DNA of 64,000 nucleotides, taken from assembly GCA_002104905.1 (NCBI GenBank), contig MCFE01000066.1:1-64000 (forward strand), written 5' to 3'. The stretch is from Basidiobolus meristosporus CBS 931.73. Lineage: Eukaryota; Basidiobolomycota; Basidiobolomycetes; Basidiobolales; Basidiobolaceae. Below are positions 22,251 through 33,671 of the stretch, in pieces. The notes below the pieces were generated by a model that was not told the origin of the DNA, did no database searches, and saw nothing but the letters and a program-made list of their open reading frames with translations. The translations under genes and the position numbers were made by a program. The stretch's first letter is position 1; each line of letters begins with the position of its first letter.

Positions 22251-23971
22251 CGATGCTCTAGAAAAAGACATACGTTTCGCTAGCTTCGAACCAGCTAGTA
22301 ATCACAAAGCATCCAACACAAAGGCGAAGTGGGATTTTTATGTCCTTCAAGACGAAGAGCAATGGTTAGATTGGACTTTTTGTGCTTTTTAAAGGATTAA
22401 GGGCGCAAGAGCACAGATTACAGAAACGAGGGCAAATACAAGTGTGAATTAGTGATCTGCTTTGGATTTTGCTCCTTCCAGCCTGTCGAGAAAGTTCTCA
22501 CCGGAGGCCATTAGGCAAGCTAGTGAATAAAACGAACTTAAGTTGGAGTGGAGCCATGTATAGTCGCCTGGAGCCTACCTTTCTGGCCCCACGCAGAGGG
22601 GAAGGTGTTTCGGTTAGACCATGCTTTCTCAGCGCCTTTGTGAAGGATTGGTTTATCTACATATATAATGGTTAATCCAAGAGTTGCTTAATATCATTCC
22701 TAAGAAAAACACATACCACGTTCACTCAAAGAGGAATTGTGCAGCTGATCAAAGGTATTAGACCAACCTATATGAATCGAAGTCAGAAAATAATCATGGC
22801 TAACTGGCCTCCATCTCGAACTACCTCTATTCAAATAAGCAACTGATTCTTGAGCATTGAAGTCATTACGAGGAATGTGCTCAAGGACGTGCCTAGGATG
22901 AGGAAAAGCGTTGGGGCTGGGTACTGGGGCTGGAGAAGAATTAAAGGACGAAGAGGATATTCCGCGACCTAAGGATCCAAAGGTTCAGAACCCGACTAAT
23001 CAGCCCGAAAAATATCATTCCTCTTACCAAAAGAATTCTTTCGGTTTGGTTCACGTCTTTCGTAAGCCTTCTTGTAGCTGTGTATGTTGTACACGACGAA
23101 AGTTGAGCGAAAATAAGCGATTGGAATGCTAAGAAAATGGGAATGCTTCAAATTACCTTCTTTCTTCCTCTCTTGCAGGTCCAGCCATTATAATATATAT
23201 ATAAACGGTAGTTTTTAGGTATTACGTAGAATTAAATAGCGGTTCAACTAGAGCAAGATTTAGGGCTGTCCGTAAACAAAGCGAGGTAAATACAACTGGC
23301 AACCCCTTTAGGTGTTGAATTTCTCTACTTCATCTCTCAAATTGCATAATCAGTAATATGAAGTGTTCCGAACAATATGCTCCAGAATATATATCTGATT
23401 GAACTAAGCAGTGGTTTTATGATCGAAGCCATGTGGAGTTCTAGCACAGATATGATGGTAACGGTTGTTCTAACCACGTGTCAGGTGCCATCTTCTCTCT
23501 TTGCCTTACAGGATTGCTAGTCCTTTCGCTCACCTTAGATAGTAAAAGGCATGATCTAGGCCGCGCCTTGGCCGAGAACGCTGGCACAACCAGTCAGGAA
23601 GAGCCATCTGAAGTATATCTCTAGATCTAATATTTCCAACCCTCATCTGTAGATGAGAAAGCTGTCGGAACTGCTACTATATTTATCACTTGGTGGAGGT
23701 TAATTGCCATCAGAGATTTCGACTCAAGTGTCACAAGAAAGATCTCTCGACTCTCGGCTCTGGCAGAAACATATTGCCAGATAGAGTGAAAACGTTACCG
23801 CTAGTCAGCCTCAGTTTACGGAACGTAAGCACAAACCAGATAGGGTGGAGCAGTCTCATTATGCATGCTCGAACGATTTGGTGGAACTGCCAGTTGAATC
23901 GAACCAAACGATACATGTCTTCTCGGATGTCACAACGATTGTCGATATTGTTCTGGGCTATGCTACCGAGA
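22251..23971. other. Intergenic, no gene recognised
   Basis: Open frames of 60-130 codons are present on both strands without start context or domain. The plus frame at 22911-23132 is charged and ends in a Cys-rich stretch, but begins only with TTG. Confidence 0.4.
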
Positions 23972-23978
23972 TATAAAT
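23972..23978 (+). promoter_or_regulatory. TATA box, zinc-knuckle gene 1
   Basis: TATAAAT 50-56 bp before the ATG at 24028. Confidence 0.55.
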
Positions 23979-24027
23979 GCACTGCCCCCTCACCCCACCC
24001 TACCAGGGAATATACCAATTCTTCAGT

Positions 24028-24300
24028 ATGTTCAACTTCAATAAGCTCATTGCCCGCAGCCTCAGTCTAAAATCCAGAAGACATGCCCGCGAACGCTGCA
24101 GCTACTGTCAAGAACCCCACTCACTTATCCAATGCGATATCGCCATCTGTGACCTTGAAAACATCCTTTGGAGAAACTCAACCTCTCGCTACGAGGATCA
24201 AACGCTCAACCTGACTGCCGAGAAGGAATTCGAGATGGAGGTGGCGAAATTCTCCGGAGTGGCCAAAAAGCATTCAACACAATGGTCCCTTGAACTCTAG
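24028..24300 (+). CDS. Small zinc-knuckle-like protein, paralog 1, 90 aa
   Basis: Single exon from ATG 24028 to TAG 24298-24300. A basic N-terminus (~25 aa) precedes C-SYC-QEP-H-SLIQ-C, a Cx2Cx3Hx4C pattern one residue shorter than the retroviral-type CCHC knuckle. A predicted helix follows (DIAICDLENIL), then EKEFEMEVAKFSG. It is a paralog of the gene at 24813-25088: the same order of basic head, knuckle, xLENIL/xLERIL helix and (E/Q)KEFEM(E/D)xA. Family unknown. It could bind RNA or single-stranded DNA, or derive from a domesticated element. No intron and no signal peptide. Confidence 0.7.
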   Translation: MFNFNKLIARSLSLKSRRHARERCSYCQEPHSLIQCDIAICDLENILWRNSTSRYEDQTLNLTAEKEFEMEVAKFSGVAKKHSTQWSLEL

Positions 24301-24768
24301 CTCCCCATCATGTATTGTAAGCCTTGTAAATAGAATGAATAAACCCTCAACCTCCATATCTTCGGCGACGATGATATAACTATCAAGTGCCAACCACCAT
24401 GGTAAACGCTATATGAGCGGCCATGCCCGACACTATGAATTACCAACAGCCATGATTTATGCTACGACTAGTCAACAGCCGAGATATCCTTTATGGTTGT
24501 GAATGGCCACGAGTTCCATTAACTGTCAACAACCACAATACCCACTTCCATGATCTCGGTAGATTCATGGGATTGGCGCTGAAATGCATGATCACGGAGG
24601 AATACGCTGATATAATCAGGTCAGGTTAAGATCGCCCATCGCTTTATGATTCCCGACATTCCCACACTAGGTTGCATATTTAGATTCTCGACCGTAGAAG
24701 CGCAAGGATGAAACTATTGAGGACATTCCAAATAGGAAATGCAAGAATCAAACCTGCGTACGGAGATT

Positions 24769-24776
24769 TATAAAAG
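24769..24776 (+). promoter_or_regulatory. TATA box, zinc-knuckle gene 2
   Basis: TATAAAAG 37-44 bp before the ATG at 24813. Confidence 0.65.
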
Positions 24777-24812
24777 CAGCCCATCCTGAGGAGAGAATCT
24801 CAATTCGTGACA

Positions 24813-25088
24813 ATGAACAAACTCCAATCACTATTCTCCCGTAAGCAAACCAAACAGAGATGTCCTCATTGTCAAGGATCCCATCGACGCACTGAATGCG
24901 AGCTTGCTATCCAAGAACTTGAGAGAATACTAAACCAGCTAGACTCGCACGGCCTAGAGGGGCAGTCAGTTCTGCTAACAAGCCAGAAGGAGTTTGAAAT
25001 GGATATGGCCCAGATTGCCGCCTCTACTCATAAGCTGTGGTATAGACGCTTTGAGAACCAAGATTTCGCCACATCCCCGCTGGCTTGA
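24813..25088 (+). CDS. Small zinc-knuckle-like protein, paralog 2, 91 aa
   Basis: Single exon; the upstream in-frame extension has only GTG, so ATG 24813 is chosen. It has basic head MNKLQSLFSRKQTKQR, knuckle C-PHC-QGS-H-RRTE-C (Cx2Cx3Hx4C), helix ELAIQELERILNQL and QKEFEMDMAQIAA. Its 785-bp spacing and same orientation relative to paralog 1 indicate tandem duplication, with divergence well beyond recent. Conservation of the Cys/His set and the FEM motif in both copies argues that they are selected proteins, not chance frames. Function unknown. Confidence 0.72.
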   Translation: MNKLQSLFSRKQTKQRCPHCQGSHRRTECELAIQELERILNQLDSHGLEGQSVLLTSQKEFEMDMAQIAASTHKLWYRRFENQDFATSPLA

Positions 25089-26944
25089 CCTGCGATGAGC
25101 ACTGTTTGATAGTTGTATATAGTTTGACTCTAATTCGATCATTGTATGAATAAACCTTTATTTAGTTGAAACAATTCCAAATCTGGCCGTGTCATGCTAT
25201 CTAGTTACATAACTTGTACATGCATATCAGGGCGCCTGGTATTTTCGCGCACTATCAGTTCTAGACCATATGTATGGACGTCCGTGCTTTTCAACCCAAT
25301 CACGCACCTTCACATTCTAGCCAACTCCTTGGTGCCTGCCTAAAATGCGGAGGCAAAATCTCTGTTGTACCACTAGCTTCAGTATTCATGACTAAAGTTG
25401 TGAAACGATGGGATTCTATGTTTTTCCGTGGTCGAGGTTGACTGACGCTATGTCACATAGTGGCTGTAGGACGCGCTCGAGGCCTTTTCTATGGGACATT
25501 CAGCACTACCATCATCCATCTATTGACTAAAGGAGTAAGCGAAGATGAGATAATGAGAATCTAGCTAATGGAATCAAGATCTGAAATCACCCCGACAATG
25601 GTTGCCATGATACCTGCCATTCCAGCCAATGATCTGAATCAATTCTCCAAAATGAGTGATGTCGGCTACAAGATCATGGCCTTGATAATGCATATGCGTG
25701 AGTGGTAGTATGCTGCTATAATGGATTCTTTGGTATCACCCGAGACACCTTCACTCTCCTCTATTCTTGGCAGTCAATTATTCGCTAACGGCAACGTCTA
25801 GTCTAGAGGGCGTTTGGAACCTGGCTAAACCGCAATAATGTATGACAAGTCTGTCCTTCCTCTAAGTCTTCATCTCGTGGAAAATGCCCCAGTGTGTAAC
25901 CATCCTATCCGAGGCTATTTTGAGTTTGCTGTCCCTCACTACCATGAGGTCACACTGCTTACCTAAGAGTGCCTCTCAAACCTCCTGCCAAATACTCCGA
26001 GCCTGATTCCAAGCGCCACTGATTAATTCGAGTATGTCGTGGTTGGAGGACGCAGTGTACACTAAATGTCGATTGAACTTTGGGCCTTTGTACTGCCTCA
26101 ACCCCACCGTGATTGAGTAACGGCTAAATATTCTACTGCCTTGGAATACAACTCGCCTTCGTCCTTTCGCAGGACCTATCGGCCACATGTTTAAGGGCGA
26201 TCACCAATTGCATCATGAAATCCGGTATCAACGACGCCTCCACGTTCTGGTAGCTGTGCTATCAAGTTACTCATTTTAAGTTGCCCCGAGTTAGCGATCC
26301 CATCGTCCAAATTCACTCTGTAGAAAAGGCAGCAAAAACCAACGTCCCAGGATTGGCCCAAGCAACCACGACCACTCCAAATTGTCAAAAAAATGCATAT
26401 TCATTGCAATCACCGCATTGATGGGTATCGCTGCAAATCACTACCTCTGATGATTCGCGTGGTTTGAAATGGATACTGCCAATTGTTTCCCGTCGAACCC
26501 TAACCCTAAGCTTCTCATGCGAGGGCGAAACACATGTTTTCTAGTACCAAGAGTCACAGGATCATGATACAGCATACATGCTACTTGGAGTGGTGACGAA
26601 AGGAAGTAAGGGGGACTGATAGCTTAATGTTTGGCATTTTATTGGTTTGATTCTGATCGTCTGGCAGCACACTCTCATCTATTCTGGGATCAGTGTGGTC
26701 AGGTAAGTGTGGTGAACGTCTTCAGCTGACCTCCTTGATATACTATTTACTCACTTGACCTTCACAGACGTTAGGAGTGCCCCTTAATTTTTGCTTGGTA
26801 CCTTTTTGCCTTTTGTGTCTGTCTCCTCCTTCTTAGTCTACCTTTTGCCAGTCCCCCCCGCTTCTACAGCTCGTCAGTCGAATATACTTTCTTTGTATTA
26901 AGGAAACCAACTCTCCATATATCTGCTTGTTCTCACCCCATCTA
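25089..26944. other. Intergenic; unassigned minus-strand open frames at 25976-26388
   Basis: Two abutting minus-strand frames (26191-26388 and 25976-26188, the latter with a true ATG) look coding in composition (for example ASSNHDILELISGAWNQARS), but no family was recognised and the two do not join in one frame. 26600-26940 is pyrimidine-rich and is the GSK3 5' flank. The rest shows nothing. Confidence 0.35.
26496..26508. promoter_or_regulatory. Tandem telobox upstream of GSK3
   Basis: AACCCTAACCCTA in the context CGTCG-...-AGCTTCTCA, nearly the same flanks as at 14281-14306; 437 bp before the GSK3 ATG. Confidence 0.4.
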
Positions 26945-28573
26945 ATGTCTTCCCTTGTTTCTTCCTTAAATGGTGGTAGAGGCTTTGGTATGTTGACGTA
27001 TTATTTTTTGGAGAGAGCCGAATGGTCGAGAGGATATTGTAGAATAAATCATAACAATAACTTGCTTGTATCCCTTTGACACTAGAGACCGACCCTCATA
27101 AGGTAGTTAAAGTTGCGGTTCAGGACGGTAAATCTGGAGACCAATGTGAGCTTAGCTACACCAACTACAAGGCGGTTGGAAACGGTTCTTTTGGTGTTGT
27201 GTACAAGGCAAAACTTGCTGACACCGGGGACGAGATTGCTATCAAAAAAGTACTGCAGGATAAACGATTCAAGGTATTTCACTCCCTCTACACCTGCCTG
27301 TCTTCTCAGCTATCTGACGAGCCATATTCCTCTCCCTAGAATCGTGAGTTGCAGATTATGAGGTTGCTTGTTCACCCAAACATTGTGTCCTTGAAAGCGT
27401 TCTTCTACTCCAATGGCGAAAAGGTACGGGTGATACTCTATTTTTACCATTGTTTCCCAATGTCTAACACTTTCTGGCTCTGCAGAAGGACGAAGTATTT
27501 TTGAATCTTGTATTGGAGTATGTTCCTGAGACTGTTTACCGTGTGAATCGTCAGCATACCAGTCTCAAGCAGTCCGTGCCTATGTTGCATGTGAAGCTTT
27601 ACATGTACCAACTGTTTCGTTCGCTGGCTTATATCCACTCTCTCGGAATCTGCCACCGTGATATAAAGCCTCAGAATCTTCTTGTCCACCCCTCTCATGG
27701 CATATTGAAACTATGCGATTTCGGAAGGTATGTCGTTGCCACTGATTTCCATTCCCAGCATGCCTAACATGCTTCGCGTCAGTGCGAAGAAGCTGGTCGT
27801 TGGGGAGCCAAACGTCGCATACATCTGTTCCCGATACTACCGCGCACCTGAGTTGATTTTTGGTGCCACCGATTACACCACCAGTATTGGTAAGTCTGAT
27901 CTTCTGGGATGAATATGCGCAAATCGGCTAATGACCACCTTGCAGATATCTGGTCCAGCGGATGTGTGATGGCTGAATTAATCCTGGGCCAGCCTCTGTT
28001 TCCTGGTGAAAGTGGCATCGACCAGCTTGTAGAGATTATCAAAGTTTTGGGAACACCATCTCGGGAGCAAATCCAAACGATGAACCCTAATTATATGGAG
28101 CATCGTTTCCCGCAGATCAAGCCTCATCCCTTCTCTAGAGTAAGCCATCCGACACGCCATGCCCATTTAACTCGGGCTAACTCCACTCTTAGGTCTTCCG
28201 TTCCCAAAACCCCCCAGCCGAAGCTCTCGATCTTATTTCAAAGGTTCTTGATTACACTCCTACAAAGCGTCTGACCGCTCTGGAGGCGATGGCGCATCCA
28301 TTCTTTGATGAACTACGTCAGCCAGGTACTAGAATGTCGAAAGACCGAAGCCTGCCTCCTCTATTCAATTTCACCACGGAAGGTACGGATCCCAATTGAT
28401 CCCACGGGTATTGCCGATGCTAACCAGCCGTTGCCATTGCTATAGAATTAGCGCTCCGACCCGACCTCAACCGGATCCTAATCCCGACGCATGCTGAGGC
28501 ACAGCTCCGTTCGGCAGGGATTGACTTGGATTCGTACATGACTCACCAACCGAACGACTCGATGGTTGAATAG
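26945..28573 (+). CDS. GSK3: Glycogen synthase kinase 3 (GSK3/Shaggy), 391 aa
   Basis: Eight exons: 26945-26987, 27086-27273, 27340-27423, 27486-27727, 27783-27889, 27946-28139, 28193-28382, 28446-28573. Phases close exactly. Kinase motifs in order: glycine loop [16 protein letters not shown]-type Lys ([14 protein letters not shown]), catalytic loop [14 protein letters not shown], the GSK3 signature activation loop with Tyr ([17 protein letters not shown]), then [12 protein letters not shown]. The C-terminus ends in an acidic/Ser tail without yeast-type extensions. The short N-terminus lacks an obvious inhibitory Ser-9-type motif. Role: Ser/Thr kinase acting on primed substrates in nutrient, stress and cell-cycle signalling. 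Confidence 0.96.
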
Positions 28574-29003
28574 ACAGCGAGTATGTTTATAGTTAGATTA
28601 TGAAGAATAATCATTGGACACCACGTGAATCCGACCTTCACATCGGCCGGTTTACTAGACCAGGTTCACTCTAGCCATTTTATTATTTCTCCTATTTACA
28701 CCATCTTGCTTTGTTCATTGTTCTGAATGTTGGTCCCATGCCTTGTTCGTCTTCCATGTTGGTTGCTGACCACCTCCCCCAAGCCATCATCTTTTGTTAC
28801 CACCCCTTATAATGCTATCCATGGGAGAAGTTGGTAGTGTGTCTATATGAGGCATGTGGACATTCAGCCATGTTTTATATACTCTATCCAAGCCACATCC
28901 ATTCTGTATTAAACTCTTATAAGACCAACCCGCCCAACCACACACATCAACGTTTAACCAGAGAATGATTTATTCCCAAGCAGCAGCCCAGGTTTAGCGA
29001 GGT
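28574..29003. other. Convergent 3' flanks of GSK3 and OST3
   Basis: A 430-bp gap holding both 3' UTRs. No other gene seen. Confidence 0.6.
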
Positions 29004-30353
29004 TTAGAAGATCAGTCTAAAGGGATAGCCACCGCTCTTAATTCGGAACATGTAGATGACCGCGCTGAACGAGAGGAGGAGCAGGGCGATGAAGAAGATG
29101 ACCGAGAGTCGCTGTTTGAGCTCAGACATCTTCGGGATGTGTAGAGTGAGGAGGAGGATGCTGACGGTGCAGACGGCATCTACAAATGCAAAGGAAACGT
29201 TCCCGGTTGATTCGGGTTCGAGCACCAATTGAGTATGGTTGGGCAGAGGATGGAGACAGGAAATCACTTACAAAGCACCGTGATGATCTGGCTCTCGATA
29301 CCGATCTGTTGCATCTGGCCAGGGACCACGTACTGCGTCTCTCCCTTCGGCCCTTGGACCACATAGGGCGGTCCTCGGATCTGGTTCCACATGTGGCCCG
29401 AAGTCATCATCAGAATAATCACCTAGAGTATGTTGGTTAGTGATCCCCCAGCAACCCGAACGCCGAAGATGAATTACCAAGCTGATCGAAGCCCAGATAC
29501 CGTTGCTGGCGAGGATGAGTCTAAACCTGGTGATAACAAAGTAGGCGAAAAGAATCACCGCTACGGTGGCCAGCAGCTTCAGGCCATGCCCGTACCAATC
29601 AACTGGGCGGTAGATAGGGACCTAGACACCACCGGAGTGGCGTACAAAAGAAACCATGAATTCACTTCTTCTACACCTAACCATTTCCACATCCCCCCTT
29701 ACTTCAATGCCAAGTTGCTGCGATAGGAAGTCGGCCAACGGTTCCGCCTGGAAGCTGTTCATTAACGTTTAGGAGTTAATCGGATGTTCCCAACGAGATT
29801 CCTCTGAAACGCTCCCCCTGCTCAGGTTACCTTCTGAACGAGTACACGATAGGCCCTTGATCACCCTTGGCATGGGGACCATCGGTTGGTGGGTAGTACA
29901 GGATGTACGGTGCGGAGTTGATGCCGAGCTTCAGGAAAACCTCTCGGCCCAAGGCGACATCCAGCTGGCCGAAATACAACTGCTCTGGGTTTTTGGTGGA
30001 AAGCCAGCCCTTCGACAAGAGCTGATAGTTCGGATCAAAGTGGCTAGTTAGGTGGAGGGGAGGTAAAGTTAGGAATCGGCTACCATGGACCAAGACTCGA
30101 TGACAGAGTGCGAACATAGGGCTTACCCGCATGCAGCGCACCCGAACTCCGGGCCAAGGGCGGTTAACACAACAACCGCCGCGTAGTCGCGAGGCGCCGA
30201 GGTCAGCAGCTCGAAGGAGGCCCCGTTGAGCTGTATCACCCCGTTCGAGTTCGCCGGAAGGCTTTCAAGTTGGCTCAGCTTCTCTGGGTTAGCGAAGCAG
30301 CCGAGCAGTGCACAAAGGCATATCAATAGTGTGAGCGCTGTCCCTTTCTTCAT
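29004..30353 (-). CDS. OST3: Oligosaccharyltransferase subunit Ost3/Ost6 (MAGT1/TUSC3 family), 320 aa
   Basis: Six exons: 30127-30353, 29831-30043, 29703-29754, 29478-29621, 29272-29422, 29004-29179. Phases close (321 codons). A signal peptide (MKKGTALTLLICLCALLGCFA) is followed by a lumenal thioredoxin-like domain with the redox motif CAAC (CxxC, just before an exon junction) and GINSAPYILYYPP, including the conserved cis-Pro loop. Four membrane segments follow (~LLATVAVILFAYFVI, IWASISLVIILMM, AVCTVSILLLTL, VIFFIALLLLSFSAVIYMF), with a lumenal Gly/Pro/Gln loop between the second and third. Role: extends OST acceptor range by forming mixed disulfides with nascent glycoproteins. Ost3 and Ost6 cannot be separated by sequence alone here. 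Confidence 0.94.
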
Positions 30354-30895
30354 CTCGCTCTATAGCGCTTCGGGGCTGTATCAAGTACGAAGGTATTGTG
30401 GTTGAAACTCGTCGGATTCCACCTCACGACGAATACCCAAATCCAACCATCAATCAGGTCTATAGACCAACCACCATCTCCTACGTCGATCCAATCATCG
30501 AAATGGTAACTAGAGTACATGCCCACCGCTGTCACGTGACCTGACCCACTACCAAATGCGATTTTCTCCTGATTTATTTTTATTCACAGGGCGACGAAAC
30601 CGCCCCCTGCCCACCTGTGTCACAGGAACCATAAAATTCGAAAGGGGTCATCCCACTCTGGCCATAAATCCCGCCACTCCATCGAGCTCGCGGTTGGCGA
30701 AACTTCGGCCAAATGAGCGGAGAAGAGAAAAGAAGAGAAGGGTTGGTTTGGTATGGTTTGGTAGGGTCTGGGTTGCTTTTTCCTTTTTCTATTCGGTCTC
30801 TATTGAGAGCAAGGTTGAAGTTGATATGATCTGGGGAGGGGAACAAAAATAATTAGGGTGGTCGTGAATTGGCACACGGGTATCTTCGGATGGGG
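30354..30895. other. Intergenic between OST3 start and RabGAP stop
   Basis: OST3 promoter and RabGAP 3' flank, both genes on the minus strand. A 98-codon plus frame at 30556-30852 is low-complexity (AGAAG/GGTTTGGT-rich) and is not called. Confidence 0.5.
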
Positions 30896-32599
30896 TTATA
30901 AGGAGACACTACGGGCACCGTTTCGACATTTGGATTTCTGGTATTTACGGGAGTGGTGGTCGATTTCTTTTCGCGAGAGGGATGTTAGTTTGAAGCAGCT
31001 CTGTTCAGCGAGAGGTTCGATTAGTGTGGGGTGGCAGGGGTGTGGTGCGATGTATGTCTGAGCTGTTACCTCTAGAAGACTGTGGCAGTCTATCACGTTC
31101 TTCGGCATATCTTGGATCTTCTGGAATAGAATCAATGGGTCTTGTGTGCTCATGATGTCGGATTCGTTCATTTTAAATAGGGTTAGGGTGATACGAAAAG
31201 CGATCTTGTATCCTTCATAGAACAAGCAATCCCAGATTCTTAAAACATTCTCCACTGGCATCACCCCCACAAAGATGGTCGAGAACCAGTGACTAACGGT
31301 CAGAGTAACTGGTGGCATTCCTGAAGTCGTCTGTTTGTCTAGGCGATCGTAGATTGCGGGGAACTTATCTCGCAGCAACAACATGAACACTTCCTGGTTG
31401 ATAATCGCCCCCTCCATTGTGGCTGAGTACATCTCTGAAGGGATGATGTCCTCCACTAGACATACGAGAGTCCAAAACGACTCCTCTTCATTCATAAACA
31501 GAAGCAGCAATCCGGCAACATAACTCAATGACTGGCAATATCCAACTGAACTGGACCACAATGAGAATGCCACCAACACTCGACGCAACGACTGAAGCGT
31601 CGCAATATCCTGTGTATGAATTGAGCCTCTGGCAGAGATCTTAGCCTTGAACTTGATGTTGTCTGGGAAAGTTCGGTGAAGATCTGGGAGGATTCATGGT
31701 AACTGGTCAGCGACAACACCTGAGAAGTCTACATTCGTCCGTATCACAATCACGCTACCTCTCTCGATGATTTCCACATACTCGTTGTTGAAATCCGGTT
31801 GGCGTATCCTACGGATGAGGGAGTCGTATTCTCCAGGATTTGCTCTCATCCGAGCCTCCGCACCGCTATAGTGAAGCCAGCACTAAAGTCACTTGGATTA
31901 GCTGCAAACCGACGAGCCTCCAGGCAGACATTCCAACCAACCTGTCGTCTATATTCATTTGGTATTCCTTTACGAATGTATCGCTTGATTGTTGGGGAGC
32001 CGGCGGGCAAAGAGCCGTGGTAGCTTTTAATCAACGCGTGCCATTTCTCGCGTCTCCTCTGCACAATTGGCTCGTAGTCGGATATGAACCGTTCGTATTC
32101 GTCTTTGGTGGAGTATTGGGTGGACTTTTTGAATCCATACTGATCCCTATCGATGCGATACACAGGGGTCCATGTTAATAATTGAAGCGCCAATTAAGGG
32201 CAAAGACCATGTCCGATATACGTACCTCTCCTCGAAAAAGCTTCGGTCATCGTCGTCCTCGCAATCGGTCTCGTCGTCTGAAGAGCCACTGACTCTCAGC
32301 TCCGGTGGCGTGAGCAGGCCTGAGGAATGATTCCTAAAGGTGGGGGAGGTCGGGGTTCTCAAAAACCTTTGGCTTCTGGGGCTCGAAGGCTCGCAGTTGT
32401 TCGATTCACGGGAATCAACTCTCAGAGTAGTGACGCTTCTGCTAGCGTGGGAAAATTTGAAGGCAGCACTATTGGCCTGGTTGGTTGGTTCGGTGGCGCT
32501 TCGTGAGTATAGCCCAGGAGAACGAAGCGGATAACGAGAACTAGGCGTGTAAGTGATCTGGGGAGTATCTTTCGTGGAAGGACCAAGGTTGGCAGACAT
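30896..32599 (-). CDS. TBC-domain Rab GTPase-activating protein, 478 aa
   Basis: Exons 32226-32599, 31910-32146, 31759-31865, 31070-31683 and 30896-31000; phases close at 479 codons. A Ser/Pro-rich, acidic N-terminus (~125 aa) precedes ERDQYGF, then the TBC domain: YIRKGIPNEYRRQVGW, GAEARMRANPGEY, the arginine-finger motif IERDLHRTFPDN (IxxDxxR) and the glutamine-finger motif GYCQSLSYVAG (YxQ). Both catalytic residues are present, so it should be an active dual-finger GAP. Overall it is closest in layout to GRTP1/TBC1D-type and yeast Gyp2-like proteins. The Rab target is unknown; Rab5 is encoded 1 kb away. Confidence 0.92.
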
Positions 32600-33671
32600 A
32601 GCAGATAGGCGTTAGAGAAACAAATACAAATTATACGGTAAGGATTGGAAGATTGAAGTGGATTATAAAAATACAAGGAAACTAAGGGCTACAAAGGTGA
32701 AATAGATATAGTAGGGACTGCGACCAACTAACAAGGAGGAAATATTAGAGCAAGGAGAGTATCATAGAGGAGGCCTACTTCAAGCAGACTGTATCAAAGA
32801 GAGGTCAAGAGAAAGGATTAAAAGAGACAAAGCAGTGGCAAAGAAGGCAACAAAGTGGGTTGAAGGCGCCTCGAATAATTTATGAAGAAGGGCGGAGAAA
32901 AGAACGGATACAAATAGGCACGAATATTGTGTGGATCCACCTAATAAGGACGATTGAGTTGAGAGCTCCAGGGCGAAACAAGTAAGGGCAAAGGGGACGG
33001 GGGAGAAGGTTGCTTTTAGTAAGGGGTCAGGTGGAAATTTCTCTTAAATAAAGTAATCTAATGAACAGTGTAGCACTCTGAATCTAGGTTGATTAGATCA
33101 GAGTCGCTCAAAATTTACACAACCATATATGCGCCTTGTTTGTCCAGCGTTCAACATTGCATGTATTGTTAGACAATAACAGGCATGCATGCCACAGGGT
33201 AATCCACCCACCCCTTACCATACAGCGTGTCAATCAATCGCTGCATCGCCCTATCATTGTTATCCTTTATTTCCCTGCTACACGTTGGGCCGAAGAAACT
33301 GCCTATCGAGAGCAGTAGAGAGACACAATGAATACAGATGCTGCTCGCTAACACGTTGATCGACAAGCTTGCCTGAATCCGAGACGTGCCAATCTGGGTG
33401 ACGGCTGTACGAATCAATAAACATCTAATTAAGCCGCATTTGATTGAATTTCATTTGGTTCCACTTGGTACGATCTGAGTTGATTGGAAAAGCCAGTTTA
33501 ATTCTATCTTGACATTATACATTCGATAATAGTAGCAATCATCTGTTGGTCTCGAGGAGGGAATATGGATGTGGTAGCAATCACTTTAACCTCGAGCATG
33601 ATGTATGACGGTGTACAACAAAATATCGGATAAGCATCGCTGCGAATACAAGGTGGCGGCAAGATGGACAA
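32600..33671. other. Intergenic, RabGAP promoter and Rab5 3' flank
   Basis: 32680-33060 is strikingly A/G-rich on the plus strand (long AAGGA/AGAGA tracts), so the RabGAP 5' UTR/promoter is pyrimidine-rich on its own strand. No coding sequence recognised. Confidence 0.55.

Noticed and set aside
30556-30852. 98-codon plus-strand frame
   Set aside because: Low-complexity GGTTTGGT/AAGAGAAG composition in the OST3 promoter, and a frame also open on the opposite strand.
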